Notes: a model not told the origin generated them from the letters alone. Counted from the first letter of the stretch, positions 38,233 to 52,766 are shown. The stretch is DNA of 64,000 nt from Emydura subglobosa (GCA_007922225.1 ML679961.1:75838652-75902651); one strand, 5' to 3'. Numbers and translations are program-made.

Positions 38233-41200
38233 CCTTTTTTGCAAATAGTTCTATGCACTGTTCATTATTTAATTACATAAAAGGAGATATTTGGGGTGAC
38301 CATCTCAATTCTAGATATTCTGGAAACATTTGCCAATGAATTACAATAAGAGAAGATTGTCATGCTAATGGTAAAAATAACGTCTTCCATCTGAATTAAG
38401 GGCATGATCTAAATGGATCTCAAATTGCTTTGCTGTCTCTGCTTTGACAAAGCAGTTATTCAGTCACTGAAACGAAGTTTCCTCTGAGATAGAAATGCAG
38501 CAACAAGCCTCTGTTTGTAAACTTGCATATTATTCTTCAACGCATAGTGAAGAATACCCTGTCCAAGTGCAACTAAGGTGAGAAAAGAGGCAGGCAGAGT
38601 GACTTTTCTACCTCTGTAAAACATTTTGAGATAAAAGTGCTGTGTAGGTGCTAAGTACTGTTGATAATAATAAACACCTGAGTAGGAATTTAGTAAGGAG
38701 ATTCATCCTACCACCTCTACTGTCTTGCAAAATGCTATGGTGGGTGTTTTCTGACCATAGGTAGTTTGTCTCAGTTTCAAGTCTCTAAAAATTTCAGTAT
38801 AGTATCCTGTACCACCATGCTGGGGCATTCATTTTCTTCGGTACTAGGAAGAGGGCCACTACTTCCCCTTCCTGCACTAATTTCTTGGCTTTCAGGGGAT
38901 GGTGTACCAGAATTGTTCGTTTGAGAGAAACTAGTAGAAAGAAAGTGTGCCAGTGTTTGTAAATTCCAGATACTCATGAACATGACTAACTTTTAGCTAG
39001 AAATGGGCTTGAACCAAAACTCCAAGTGCAATCACCCTTACAAAATTCAGAGCCAAACTTTACAATTAGGGTCCATTTCTAGTTTCAATTGCACCTCCAA
39101 ATGGAATGTGTGACTCACTTTAGATATATATCCACCCCCACACCTCGTGTTCTCTCACCATATATTCCTGTGAAACCCTGAAGATAAGTTCACAGAAAAC
39201 ATTAGGCAAGGTCAAAAAGAAAAGATCCCCCACATTATTGCAAACTTGAGGGCACTCAGCACCTCAGAAGAGTTCTCAGTAACCAGTAAGATCAAGCCCT
39301 GCTTTCATGTTGTGTGTTTCACTGGAGGTCTTTGCAATGCATTCAGAAGACAAGCTTTACATATTTTAGGTCTTAGAGAGTGAAAAATGTGACTGAAGCA
39401 TACATAGTCTCTGAAGATGCTAACCAGTATGTCTTTTATAAGGCAGAACAATCATTGTTGCTAAAATTTGTTAGCTGTAAATGTCTGTTAAAAGCAAAAA
39501 ATCATAAGATGCCTAGTAGGAAGAGTAGCGGTAGGAAAATCGAAAAGAAAGTAATTACTATAACCAACCTGATATATATCCAAGACCTTAGTGGATCTTA
39601 GTGGTGCTGGATGACAGTCAGCATGTAGTAAAACAGAGCCACAGGGGATAATAATCTAAGCATTTGAATTTTTAACGTTGCTGTTAGCAGTGAGATTTTT
39701 ATCCACAGGTCAGAGAGAGAAAATACTGCTCCAGCATTTTCAATGTGCTGCATATGGTACACCACATCTCTGAACAAAACATAGATGTAGCATGTGATAA
39801 GATCAAATGCAGTGCTCAGCTTTTGTAATCTTTCCCCAATTACTTGGGAAGCGAACAGCTGTTCTCTCTGTGAAATGTAGTATTTGCAGTGATATGGATT
39901 GGTGACTAACAGACTGTGTTATTTGTTTAGATAGTTTCTGTGGCCCCATTTCTACCTTGTAAATGATATTTGGCCTCCCAGAGTGACCTGGGATTTAATG
40001 CTCATACAAATTCTGCTCTCACACCAATGTATGGAACTCCTATGGAAATCAATGGAAGAGGCACAAATTAAACTGAGGGCAGAATTTGACCCATTATGGA
40101 CCCTGATGATCTATCCTCCTTATATTGACTAGGTCTATTGATGTCTCAGTGAGTAAGGTACCTACTCACTGTGAACAGGGGTGGCAGAATGAGGGCAATA
40201 ATGCATAAATGAATGGCTTTTAAAAATGTTGGAGAAATAAAAGGCATTTTGGGCTCAATTCTCCCCCACGCCTGAACTGTGCTCAGCACAGAAGAGTTGG
40301 GGGCCACAATGGATCCAGTTGCAGCTCCGTGATTTGGCGCCACCTGTCCTGGCATTAGTTAAGAGAGTGAAAAGGACTTTGCACAGTGGAGCATAGGTGT
40401 GGCAGTGCTCTGCTCTGCCACGATCCCTTACTTTGGCATGCCACCTGCCACCCTGACACATTTCCTGTGCTGGAGGTGGGAGCAGCTGTATAGAAGCAGG
40501 CTGTGCTATCTTTACACCAGTGGGGAAATCTAACTCCACCAGGGAAAGTCTCCACTGGTGAGTCACCCCAGGGAGCCAGGCACGTAGCATCACTCAGGCA
40601 GTGCAAGTGGCCAGAGCAGAAAGGGGAATCTGTCTCATTGTTTCACGGCAACAACTTTTGCATACGATGTAAGCATATCCTGTCTACTCTATATAGATCT
40701 AGTTTTTTCCTTTGAATATTTTTAGGGCTACATTCTACCTCTTCTTGCATGGATGCTCTCTAGCATATCCATTCGGAAGCTGTGCAGGATGTTGCTACTC
40801 ATTCTCTGAGCACAGAGGCAGCGTAACTAGTCTACAACTTCCCCCTAGACAAGTATACAGGGCTCCACATCCTCTTCAGAAGATACAAGAGGGAGCACAT
40901 GCTGCAGCTTTTGGCTGCCAGTATGAGGGTCACTGCTCAGCATGCTCCTCTTTGTGGTAATTCACCTAGTTCTGCCCTGCACACTCAGATCCCCACTCCT
41001 TGGGCACTGCACATCACAGGGCACCATAGGCAGAGCTTAGGCCTCTCACCCCACTTCCCCTCTGAGGAATCCACGGCACTGTAGCTGATGGGCATTTGGC
41101 CATGTTTGTATGGAACATCCTTGACAATACCCGACCACCATCTCAGCTGAACTGTTTGTGCCTTTTGGGACTCAAACTCTGCAAGGGATGGGAAATTCCA

Positions 41201-41326
41201 TATCTTGCTATCAGAATCAGAGTCACCAGACACGTGCGACAGTGGTAAATCTAAAGTTGAACTGTTTTCTCCCACTTCTGGCACCTTGTACTATAGCTAC
41301 TTACCTGGTATTCATTTTTCTTCTAG
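38233..41326. other. non-coding sequence upstream of SLC1A2 exon 2
   Basis: Read as the 3' part of intron 1. It contains one short inverted-repeat element at 40004-40093 and a possible MIR tail near 38600-38680 (TAAAACATTTTGAGAT, then a TAATAATAA end). No alternative first exon could be recognised. Confidence 0.55.
40004..40093. repeat. short inverted-repeat element, CAAATTCTGCTCTC type
   Basis: CATACAAATTCTGCTCTC mirrors GAGGGCAGAATTTGACCCA. The centre CTATGGAAATCAATGGAAG fits the family. Confidence 0.6.
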
Positions 41327-41466
41327 TGCCAACAATATGCCTAAGCAGGTTGAAGTGCGGATGCTTGAAAGCCAACTGAGCCCTGTGGAGCCAAGGCCCA
41401 AGAATGTATGCGTGCGGTTCTGCCAATCGCTTAGAAAAAACCTGCTCCTGTCTCTTACTGTATTTG
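41327..41466 (+). CDS. SLC1A2: SLC1A2 exon 2: cytosolic N-terminus and start of TM1
   Basis: The exon follows a TTCTAG acceptor and ends at a GTAAGG donor. It contributes one base of a Gly codon, 46 codons and one base of the next Gly codon. It opens with ANNMPKQVEVRM, the EAAT2 hallmark, and ends in KNLLLSLTVF at the start of TM1. The stretch between these (about residues 19-43) differs a lot from human, as expected for a disordered cytosolic tail. Cys38, the position reported as palmitoylated in rodent GLT-1, is present, and an extra Cys lies four residues upstream. The Met inside ANNM is not taken as the start, because the frame is open back to the acceptor and the human gene has an upstream initiating exon. 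Confidence 0.97.
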
Positions 41467-42440
41467 GTAAGGTATACCTGTTTTGTATACATCTCATGGT
41501 TCTTTTTGTTTGTCCATCTAATACCATAGACTGTACCTGTGTTCAGCAATGGCAAACTTGTAAGCAATCCCAGGTGGGCAGCCAAGGAGTGAATGGACCA
41601 GGGAGACAGAACTTACCCTTTTCACCCATAAGTATGGTCCCATTAGTTCAGGGAAAAGGCACATTGATGGAATAGCATGGAGGAATCCTGCAGAGTTGAT
41701 GTCCATGCTGCATGTGTTTTGTGGATGTAACAGGATTTAAGTGATGTCTTCCACCAGCACTAAAGAAAATTGAGATTTTCTCTTTATTCTGTCTCTTGTA
41801 AAAAAGGAAAAAAACAAGCCTTTACCTGATCCTTTACCTCTAATTCTACACTTTCTTCCACACAGCCTGTTTGGGACTCAAGCTTTAGCTCCTGTCTCTC
41901 TCTTGCCACAGACACTGGATTCAGTGACCTATTTTGAAATAGTGCTTTCTGGTTTTAGCAGTCTGACATCTCTTTGTGATTCACTGGCACCAGATCCAAT
42001 CCTTTTTTTCAAATGCGGTGAATTCACAGACCCCAGTTTATTTTGCCATGGCTTGAATGAACAGCTGCAGCTTTAGTACAAAGGCAGTACAACTTTCAAC
42101 TCTCTCATAGCTGAGCTTGTATGGACAAGAAGTTTTGGCTTGGGCAATCCCTCAAAGATGCCTGGTTCACTTTCCCAAGAGGGAAATGGATCAGTCAATT
42201 GATCACAAACTATTATAAAAATAAGTTTATTTCTCATTGAACCAAACTGATATTATCAAAGAACTGTAAGTTATTCCAAGAAGTTTCAAAGCACAATTCA
42301 GATCTCATTGAGGTATCTTATTACAATGGAGATGATACATTGGGCCTGAGATCAGAAAGACAGAGAGAGCTGAGATGAAAACATACAGTAACAGTGCCTA
42401 GGGAAACTCAAGTTTTTTGAAGATGTAAACACTGTACTTA

Positions 42441-42560
42441 GATTGTTAGCTCTTTGGTGCAGGGACTGTCTTTTGTATTCCGAGTTTGCGTACCTCCTAG
42501 AACAATGGGGTACTGATCCATGACTAGGGCTCCATGACTAGACACTATTACAGAATAAAT
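42441..42560 (+). repeat. interspersed repeat, TTGTTAGCTCTTTGG family
   Basis: GATTGTTAGCTCTTTGGTGC, AGGGACTGTCTTTTGTATTC, CCTAGAACAATGGGGTACTG and a terminal AATAAATAAATAAGAG define it. A second copy lies at 16790-16908. I recall it as common in sauropsids; class uncertain. Confidence 0.6.
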
Positions 42561-42604
42561 AAATAAGAGTAATAACTAATTAAAGGAATTTTTTAAGATG
42601 ATCT

Positions 42605-42830
42605 AAGGTGGTGTGACTGAGAACAGTGGGATGAAATTCAGCAATCAAAGGTTTAGGCTGAATATTGAAAAAAGTTATCTAATAGTGAGATGTGTGGGAT
42701 TACGGAATAGTCTCTTATGGGAAATGGTGGCAGCCCCATTGCCTTAGTTATTTCAGATTGGAATAGATGAAGAGGTGTACTGTACTGTATTCTGCTGTAG
42801 GGAAGAGTCCTGACAGACAGTAATCTAATA
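42605..42830 (+). repeat. CR1/L3-type LINE fragment (plus strand)
   Basis: GTGTGGGATTACGGAATAGTC, then TCTTATGGGAAATGGTGGCA and GCCCCATTGCCTTAGTTATTT, is the nucleotide form of the conserved ORF2 C-terminal region (W-x-x-L-P-x-E-V-V-x-x-PS-L). It is heavily decayed. Confidence 0.6.
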
Positions 42831-43059
42831 GGTCTGATATGAGTCTGTGAACTGGATACTAATAGTGATCCAATCAGAGAACTCAATGTTATTATTAAAT
42901 GCATTGGTAGCAAAATATCAAATGTATGTTCATCACAAAGTCATGCTAGTTTTCCCATCAGGTCTCTCCCTGAACTGTGATATTGTTTGCCAATTCATCT
43001 GTAGGGAAAGAGAATTCAAAGCAAAATATACACTTGGTAAGACAAACTAATACTATTGT

Positions 43060-43283
43060 GGTTTTGAAATGGCACTGGTCTAGTGGTGAAAGCAGGCGAG
43101 TGGTACTCAGGACTGATAGGTTCTATTCCTGGCTCTTCTCTTGACTGTCTGTATAGCTTTGAATAAATCACTTCACCTCTCTGTGCCTCAGTTCAGCCAT
43201 CTGCACAGTGATTATACTAATTACACTTACCTTCCTCTCAGGGTATTGTAAGGCTTAATTAATATTGGCAAAATACTATGGGT
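43060..43283 (+). repeat. MIR-type SINE
   Basis: GGTCTAGTGGTGAAAGCAGG head, GGTTCTATTCCTGGCTC box-B-like segment, CACCTCTCTGTGCCTCAGTT core and a GTATTGTAAGGCTTAATTAA tail, in MIR order. Confidence 0.75.
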
Positions 43284-43399
43284 TGTCAGATGAAAAAGAA
43301 CACTGCACAGAATGTAGTAGGATCATTCTGAAACCATTTTTCTTCAAGATTGTTCTTTTGTGTGGTGATTAAAGATTCAAGTTTCCACTGTACTCTGTG

Positions 43400-43932
43400 C
43401 TGATAAGGCCCCAACTGGAGTATTGTGTCCAGTTCTGGGTGTCTCATTTCAGGAAAGATGTGGACAAATTGGAGAAAGTCCAAAGGAGAGCAACCAAAAA
43501 TGATTAAAGGCCTAGAAAACATCTTCCCTTTGAGGAAAGATTGATAAAATGGGGTTTGTTTAGTCTGGAGAAGAGAAGACTGAGTGGGGACATGATAAGA
43601 GTTTTCAAGTACATAAAAGGTTTTTACAGGGAGGAGGTGAAAAATTGTTCTTGTTAACCTCAGAGGACAGGACAAGAAGCAATGGGCTTAAATTGCAGCA
43701 AGGGAGATTTAGGTTGGACATTAGGAAAAACTTCCTAACTGTCAGGGTAGTTAAGCACTGGAATAAATTGTCTAGCGCGGTTGTGAAATCTCCATCATTG
43801 GAGGTTTTTAAGAACAGGTTAGACATACACCTGTCATGAATGGTCTAGTTATTAGGTAGTCCTGCCTTGAGTGCAGGGGACTGGACTAGATGGCCTACTG
43901 AGGTCCCTTCCAGTCCTACACTTCTATGATTC
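43400..43932 (+). repeat. CR1 LINE 3' part (plus strand), ending next to SLC1A2 exon 3
   Basis: Begins at the ORF2 codons for [13 protein letters not shown] and continues through EDRTRSNGLKLQQGR, KNFLTVRVVKHWN and [14 protein letters not shown], then a 3' UTR. The terminal TCCTACACTTCTATGATTC is the CR1 tail. It is 5'-truncated and decayed. The tail stops about 35 bases from the exon 3 acceptor, in the same orientation as the gene. Confidence 0.88.
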
Positions 43933-43967
43933 ATTCCCCCACCCCTTCTTTTTGATTCTCCTTTCAG

Positions 43968-44120
43968 GTGTCATCATGGGTGCATTGTGTGGGGGTCTTC
44001 TTCGCCTGGCAACTCCAATTGACCCTGACATCATCATGTTAATAGCCTTCCCAGGAGATATCCTTATGAGGATGTTAAAAATGTTGATCCTACCATTAAT
44101 TATTTCCAGTTTAATCACAG
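43968..44120 (+). CDS. SLC1A2: SLC1A2 exon 3: TM1 end and TM2
   Basis: The acceptor is a pyrimidine tract ending CTTTCAG and the donor is GTGAGA. The exon supplies two bases, 50 codons and one base (residues 54-103 by human numbering). [14 protein letters not shown] completes TM1 and its loop. [20 protein letters not shown] is TM2, among the most conserved scaffold segments of SLC1 transporters. Only a few conservative changes from human are visible (for example ATPID for ASPIH). A CR1 LINE copy ends about 35 bases before this exon, so part of the branch-point region may be transposon-derived. Confidence 0.97.
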
Positions 44121-44805
44121 GTGAGATCTATTAGCAATAAATGCTTTAAAATGCTATCTAAAGACACTACATGGTTCATCTTTTGTGAGAAGGGAAGAAT
44201 AATGATGTGATGCAGTGAGTCTTTTGCAACTAATGATAGCTGATTCATATCTCATGGGTCCATGTCTGGTGTAACGGCATTGATTTCAATAGTTGATGCT
44301 GTTAATTTTTTTCCAAACAAACATGCTAATCTCTTGAATGTCACCATTTTCCTAATGTACTGTCTTACCCACATCCTAAAATGGGACTAGCATAAATGGC
44401 AGCACAGGTCTGGAAAGCATGGATTGCTCAAAGCTGTGTTGTCTTTCTTGAAATGAATAGCTTCCAGGAAATAAGAGACAAAAGGACAATGTCATGCTCT
44501 CACTACAAGGTTTGCTTAGCCCTAATGAATATGATAAGTGTTTCTCAATAACACTCCTCAATTAAGGATTTGCTTGAATGCAGTGTTGGCCATTTTTCCA
44601 CAGGTAGCAGGAGTTGTTCACCTGGGAGAAAAAATGGAGGTTCTTCAGGGCACCACCTATATTGTGAATGATTGTTAAGGGAGGAAAAGCATCTCAAGAT
44701 AGTCACTAAAAATGGAAATAACCATAGACAGAGTCCCCAGATGGTTTGTGACAATTTGATGAATTGTATAATAACAAGTCCCACTGCCTTATTTTTTAAA
44801 CACAG
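44121..44805 (+). other. SLC1A2: SLC1A2 intron 3
   Basis: The shortest intron here (685 bp), from GTGAGA to AACACAG. No repeat, RNA gene or cassette exon is recognised. Confidence 0.9.
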
Positions 44806-45056
44806 GACTGTCAGGTTTGGATGCTAAAGCTAGTGGCCGATTAGGCACAAGAGCCATGGTCTACTACATGTCCACTACTATCATTGCTGCTGTGCTAGGA
44901 GTGATTCTGGTTTTAGCCATTCACCCAGGAAATCCGAAACTCAAGAAGCAGCTGGGAGAAGGAAAGAAAAATGATGAAGTGTCCAGTTTGGATGCTTTCT
45001 TGGATCTCATCCGGAATCTGTTCCCTGAAAATCTAGTCCAAGCATGCTTCCAGCAG
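44806..45056 (+). CDS. SLC1A2: SLC1A2 exon 4: TM3 and TM4 start
   Basis: The acceptor is TTAAACACAG and the donor GTAAAT has A at +5, so it is weaker than consensus. The exon carries two bases and 83 codons (residues 105-187) and ends in phase 0. It contains [19 protein letters not shown] leading into TM3 ([19 protein letters not shown]). The cytosolic loop [19 protein letters not shown] follows, then the amphipathic start of TM4 ([19 protein letters not shown]). The sequence is almost identical to human; GEGKK replaces GPGKK. Confidence 0.97.
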
Positions 45057-47611
45057 GTAAATATTCCTATTCCTCACAACGTTCTTTTTAAAGAACCTTT
45101 TTACATTCCATGATATGTGTTCAGAGTTCTGGCTTTCACCTACTGAAAGGTATTAAATTACTGAGAATGCTAATAGTTTTGGGCAGGTAAATTAAGAAAA
45201 TAGTTTACAACTATTTTCTTTTACTATGTAGTAACTTTGTGACTGATTTCAATTCTTGAGCACTTTTATTTCTGAGTCAATTTAAAAAAAAAAAAGTATT
45301 TTCAGTCCACTATTAAGTAATCTTTTTAAATCACCTCATTCTTTATGTACAGTAGTTAATGCTCTAGAAAGATGCTGGTTGCTGGATGGTTGATGGGTCA
45401 TGGAACCTTTCACCTCTCAGCTGCTATTTTGAATTGAGCCTCGGTGCTAGTGACTGTTCTGAGAGTTGTCCAATGCCCTCTGATTGAAATGTATTGGTAG
45501 TTTCAGATCAGTCCCCAGTGATCAAATGTCTACATTACAAAACCCACTGTCACATATAGCAAGTTCACTGTCTGGAGACCAAGATCTACGTGGATAATGG
45601 AGCCAAATGGCTGAACTGCCTATAGGGGGCTCTACCAGGTCAGGTTTAAGGCATCTTGTGGAGGCAGTGGCTGGTAGGGGAGGAGATTTACACTGTTGTT
45701 GCTTATTCTGTACTTATTCTGTAGTTAAATACTTCAGTCTCTAATCACTTTTCACCAGCACTAAATTAACACAATGTTGGTAAGAGATAAAAGAAATGTT
45801 TGCAAAGAACATATGCTTCCCAGTTACTCTGTCAGCAACTTTCTTGTAACTTTCTTTCCCCTCCTCACCTAGTTTTGGTAGTGTCAAAGGCTGCTTTCCC
45901 TTCTTGTGGTTATCAGGAATAGATCAGTGGCTATTCAGCATGTTCAGATGACCTGGAAGGCAAGGATTCTTTTTGCAGCACTCCAGCCAGGTATTTAGGG
46001 GTGATTTTGTAATGCTAATTACAGCGTCATTGAGTTGTGATGATTCACTAGGGGGAGATACAGCTTCCCTGACTGCCAGGTAGATGATAGTAAAGGGACT
46101 CAGACTGCATGCAAAAAGCAGCTTGTTTGGAGAGTTGAACTTAGCTGAGCTTGAGACTTTTGTGAACTTCTTGAATGATTTTTTGAGTTAAAAAAGATTT
46201 TGATTTGTAAACCTCATTTTCCTGTAATGAAACCCATTGTTTTTCTGTACACCCATGCTTATTTTATGAGCATACCTCTAAAAAGTGTTACACCATCTCA
46301 CCTAAATGTGTGATCTAGAATGACGACTGTAATGTACAGATAAGCATTTTTACTTTCAAGATGCTTATCTGAACCTGAACTTTGAGGTCAGCTCATCATC
46401 ACTAGTAATTATGGGTCTGATCCTGAGAAGTGCCGGGGACCTTCAGCGTTCACTGACTTCCATGGGAGTTGTGAGTGCTCAGAATCAGTGCCCCCTATTT
46501 ATTTCTATAGCTCTACAAAGCTTTGACATTACATCTATCTCACATAAAAGTTACAAGATGATAAAATTTCCAAGAGAAAAAACAAATGTTGGCTGGCTTT
46601 AGGGTTTCTGAAGAGTTTCTTGCATATTTTTATTTTCTAGATTTAGAAGAGGCACATTTTTAAACAGGGGTAAAATAAGATGTTAAAGCTATGAATCTGG
46701 GCATCATCCACAATATATCCCACAGGAGCCGTCCTGACAAGCTGCAGGTACAAGTGTAATTTGATATGGTGCAGCAAAGGCCCTGTATCCCTAATACTTT
46801 AATTTCACAGTAACTTGTCCAGCTGTTGTGTCCCAAGGTTTTTTTCTGAGTGCTATCATTAATGTGATTCTGCATCTCTGCCTATAGAAATAGCAGATGC
46901 TTTTCCAGGTACCAGTGGCAGGACATTTTGGATTATCCATTGTGCTAGCAACAAGTACCTGTCCGGTTAGATATTTCTTCTGCAATCCAGCTCTCAGATT
47001 CATTAATTACTGTGCCAGGAAGTTTTCTGTGTATACCAGTTTTATTTGAACTCTCATAGTTAAGAACCTTGAACCAATCACATGATGGGAAATGTGTTAG
47101 AAATATCAAAACATGTTTTTGAACTAAACTGACCAAGGCAGATAAGATTGAAGGTGCCCCTCTGGGTAAAAGGACTTATTGTGTAGCATTGCTAATGCAG
47201 AATGGCTGCTATGACCCAGTCCAAACAGGGTGCATTTTGGCGGAGAGTGAAGAACCTTATGTACAGCATATAAAGCATGAAGTGTTTTTGTGATCCTTCT
47301 GGATTAAAGGGGATATATGTAAGATGTTATGTATTAACAATTAAGAAGAGGGTGTTTGCCTTTCTCATTTTGCTGCTGTTTTGGAATAGGATCCCAGGAC
47401 TTAATGACACTTGAAACTATTATAAACAAACTTATTTTTGGAAGAGGGGTTAGAGTTGGTGGCCTGTATGGTCTGATCCTTTAAAAACAGCACTCCCTGG
47501 GGTTATTTGGAATGGGAATAAAGATTATTATTATTATTTTATTCTCTGATTCCCCATTTATATTAAGTCCAGTTCTGATTCCATTCACACCCCATCTTTT
47601 AACTCCTGCAG
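45057..47611 (+). other. SLC1A2: SLC1A2 intron 4
   Basis: A 2.56 kb intron from GTAAAT to CTGCAG. It contains a short A run near 45280, a short inverted-repeat element at 46412-46495 and an ATT tract near 47524. A segment at about 45380-45700 looks repeat-like but was not assigned. Confidence 0.88.
46412..46495. repeat. short inverted-repeat element, GGGTCTGATCCTGAG type
   Basis: TGGGTCTGATCCTGAGAAGTG mirrors GTGCTCAGAATCAGTGCCCC. The centre CACTGACTTCCATGGGAGTTG fits the family. Confidence 0.6.
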
Positions 47612-47780
47612 ATCCAAACCGTCACCAAGAAAGTGCTGGTGCCCCCGGAGACTGAAAAACCACCTAATGTCACTGAATCTGTGTTTGCTATGATGAACGA
47701 GACGATGACTGACGCACCACCAGAAGCCCAGCTGGTCATTAAGAAGGGGCTTGAGTTTAAGGATGGAATGAATGTTTTGG
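47612..47780 (+). CDS. SLC1A2: SLC1A2 exon 5: glycosylated extracellular 4B-4C loop
   Basis: The acceptor is CTCCTGCAG and the donor GTAGGG. The exon has 56 codons plus one base (residues 188-243). It encodes the variable extracellular loop between TM4b and TM4c. The ends ([10 protein letters not shown] and [15 protein letters not shown]) match human, but the middle is strongly diverged. The length is unchanged, and both N-glycosylation sequons sit at the same positions as in human: NVT at 206 and NET at 216. This pattern of free sequence with fixed sequons and fixed length is that of a functional exon. Confidence 0.97.
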
Positions 47781-50583
<2,803 letters not shown>

Positions 50584-52599
50584 TAAGTCAAGGTCATAAC
50601 TTCAAAGATACAAAAAATAAACACAAGTCAAATCCTGCCAGAGACTGGCTGCATTATTCTATATCAGTAACCCATACAACTAAGGATTTCAGCTCACTGA
50701 ATACCTCTTTAAACCATGAGAAGGATAGTGCAACCAGAATAACTTTTTTTCCTTTTGGGGGTGGGGTGGAGGTCATAATTAAGGCCTATTTTAAAACATT
50801 TCTGAAGATGACAGGCAAGCTGTCCTTTTTTGCCTACAGGGTTCCAAGACATACAGGCACCAGTTTAAGACCTTTAGCATTAGTGTAAAAACGTTACATT
50901 TATTATAGAGGTTCACTACAATAAAAAACAAACATCCTTTCAAAACATAAGAACACTAAGCTTGTCCTGTTAGTCTAGTGTAATAATAAACCATAGGCTC
51001 AGAGGTATAATTACAGAGGAACCAAGATACATGCTCTATTTACAGTGTTCAACAGCAAAATTGGCTTGCGTCAATATCCAAAAGTCTCCTCCCATAGCCT
51101 CTGCTGTGAGTCCACATGCAAAGCCTGCATTCTATAAAATCAGCGTACTAAGAGGCATTGAACTGGGCTGTTTCACTAGGAAAATGTGTGGTATGTCCAT
51201 TCAGAACAGTTTCCCTTCCATGTCCCAGAACCAGAGTGACTCTAGCCCGTTGGGATGGAGGCCTTATTTACATTTCTTGAGCAGGATTTTTTTCTTTTAC
51301 ATCATTCAAGAGTTGTCCCAGAGCTATTTGCTGTTTATAAACAAGTGTCAAGCATTCCTATGTCATATACAGCTAGCCTTTCAGAACAGAACATGCTCCA
51401 CAGCAGTTGGCATAAAACCCATTGCTTTTAGTACATTGTAGGTCCTGCGCTAATGAACTAGAAGGAGAAAGTAAGCAAAAAGCCCCTTCACTCATCCACC
51501 CAGCACAGGAAAATGCCATGCGTTGGCAAGTAGTGGTGGGCAATGTTAGGAGAGAGCATGTTAGTGTTTCTGGTAGCTTTAACTGGCCCAAAGTGGTGTG
51601 TTTGTTTGTGTCAGGATTAGTTCCATGTCCCTTATGCACTCACCACCAGCAGCTATGAAGCACATGGATAGATCAGGCCACACCACTGCAACATAGGTAA
51701 CAAGACACACTGTTCCCCATGACTGCCTGGAAGTATAACTTCCTTTAGTGACAGCATTAAAATATACCTCCCTATGTGGCTATAAATGAATTAAGATGAT
51801 TGGGATGTTACACATTAGTGCCTGGAATGTAACTGGTGCTTTGAGGTCTCAGGCACTGCATCGATATGATGCTCATCTGTGTGAGAATGTATCACAGCTG
51901 AAAAGGAAGTAAAACAACAGCCTCATTGTCTCACCATGTCTCGGTTTTTCAATCTGGTACCTCATCACAAATAGACAATGTAGCTTTTGTGAACAAAACC
52001 ATTTTGATTGCAATATTTATTATAACCTTCTGCTCTCTATTGTCTAGAGAAGCAATGAATATAACTCTTCAAATCCTCCAAGAGATCAAATTTACCAATA
52101 TTCCACGTAAGCAGTACTGGCCGACACATCCAGGGCAACGCTTGTTACTTTGGTCTAATCGGTGATTTAAAGCTTCTATTGGCTTCAGTGTTGTAACAGC
52201 TAGCAGCCATACAACTAGAAGAACACTTGTTTTTTTATCGATGAACTGCATGTTCCTCTGCCCCTAGAGAAGGGAGACGGAGTGATGCCAGCACTACCTA
52301 TTATTCATCTTTGTCCATAATTTATAAAGAGCTAGTGTTGCAGGGAAGATAAATGCCCTCCTTTTAGCCAAAGGTACAGGGTGTCCAGCTATTTACAATT
52401 TCTTTGTAAAGAGAGCTCCAGCCCCACTGCCAATTCTAATGATTTATGAGACTCTCATGAGCACCCAATTGCCATAAGAACATAAAATAAAGTTGGGCAT
52501 CTAGGTAGTGACGCTGTATATCCCTCTATAGGGATTATCCTTGGTGAATCTTACAGGAAACACAGACTACCTAGCAACTGATGAAATGGTTTGAATTAT

Positions 52600-52766
52600 T
52601 AGGCTTAAGTTTTCAAAAGTGATTAGTGATTTAGGGTGTCACTTGTTGGGTACCAACAGCTTAGAAACCTTAAAGAGGCAGCCACTCTTTGAAACACAGA
52701 TCCCTCCAAATGGGCTTAAGTTAGGCATCTGTAATCAGTAGCCACTTTTGAAAACTTAGGCCCCCA
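52600..52766. repeat. inverted-repeat element with 21-bp ends
   Basis: AGGCTTAAGTTTTCAAAAGTG at 52601 and CACTTTTGAAAACTTAGGCCC at 52743 are inverted with two mismatches. It is the longest terminal match among the short elements in the introns. Confidence 0.75.

Larger units (their letters stand above)
41467..43967 (+). other. SLC1A2: SLC1A2 intron 2
   Basis: A 2.5 kb intron bounded by GTAAGG and TTTCAG. Its 3' half is almost entirely repeat: an unclassified LINE-like end, a CR1 fragment, a MIR and a second CR1 that ends just before the acceptor. The 5' kilobase holds nothing I recognise. Confidence 0.9.

Noticed and set aside
40255..40960. Several overlapping open frames upstream of exon 2 as possible first exons of SLC1A2
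   Set aside because: None encodes the expected short EAAT2 N-terminus followed by a GT donor in phase with exon 2.
41205..41675. 156-codon frame around SLC1A2 exon 2
   Set aside because: Only 41327-41466 is exon. The sequence before the AG and after GTAAGG is intron read-through with no family similarity.
43286..43675. 129-codon minus-strand frame
   Set aside because: It is antisense to CR1 and flanking intron 2 sequence, with no recognisable domain.
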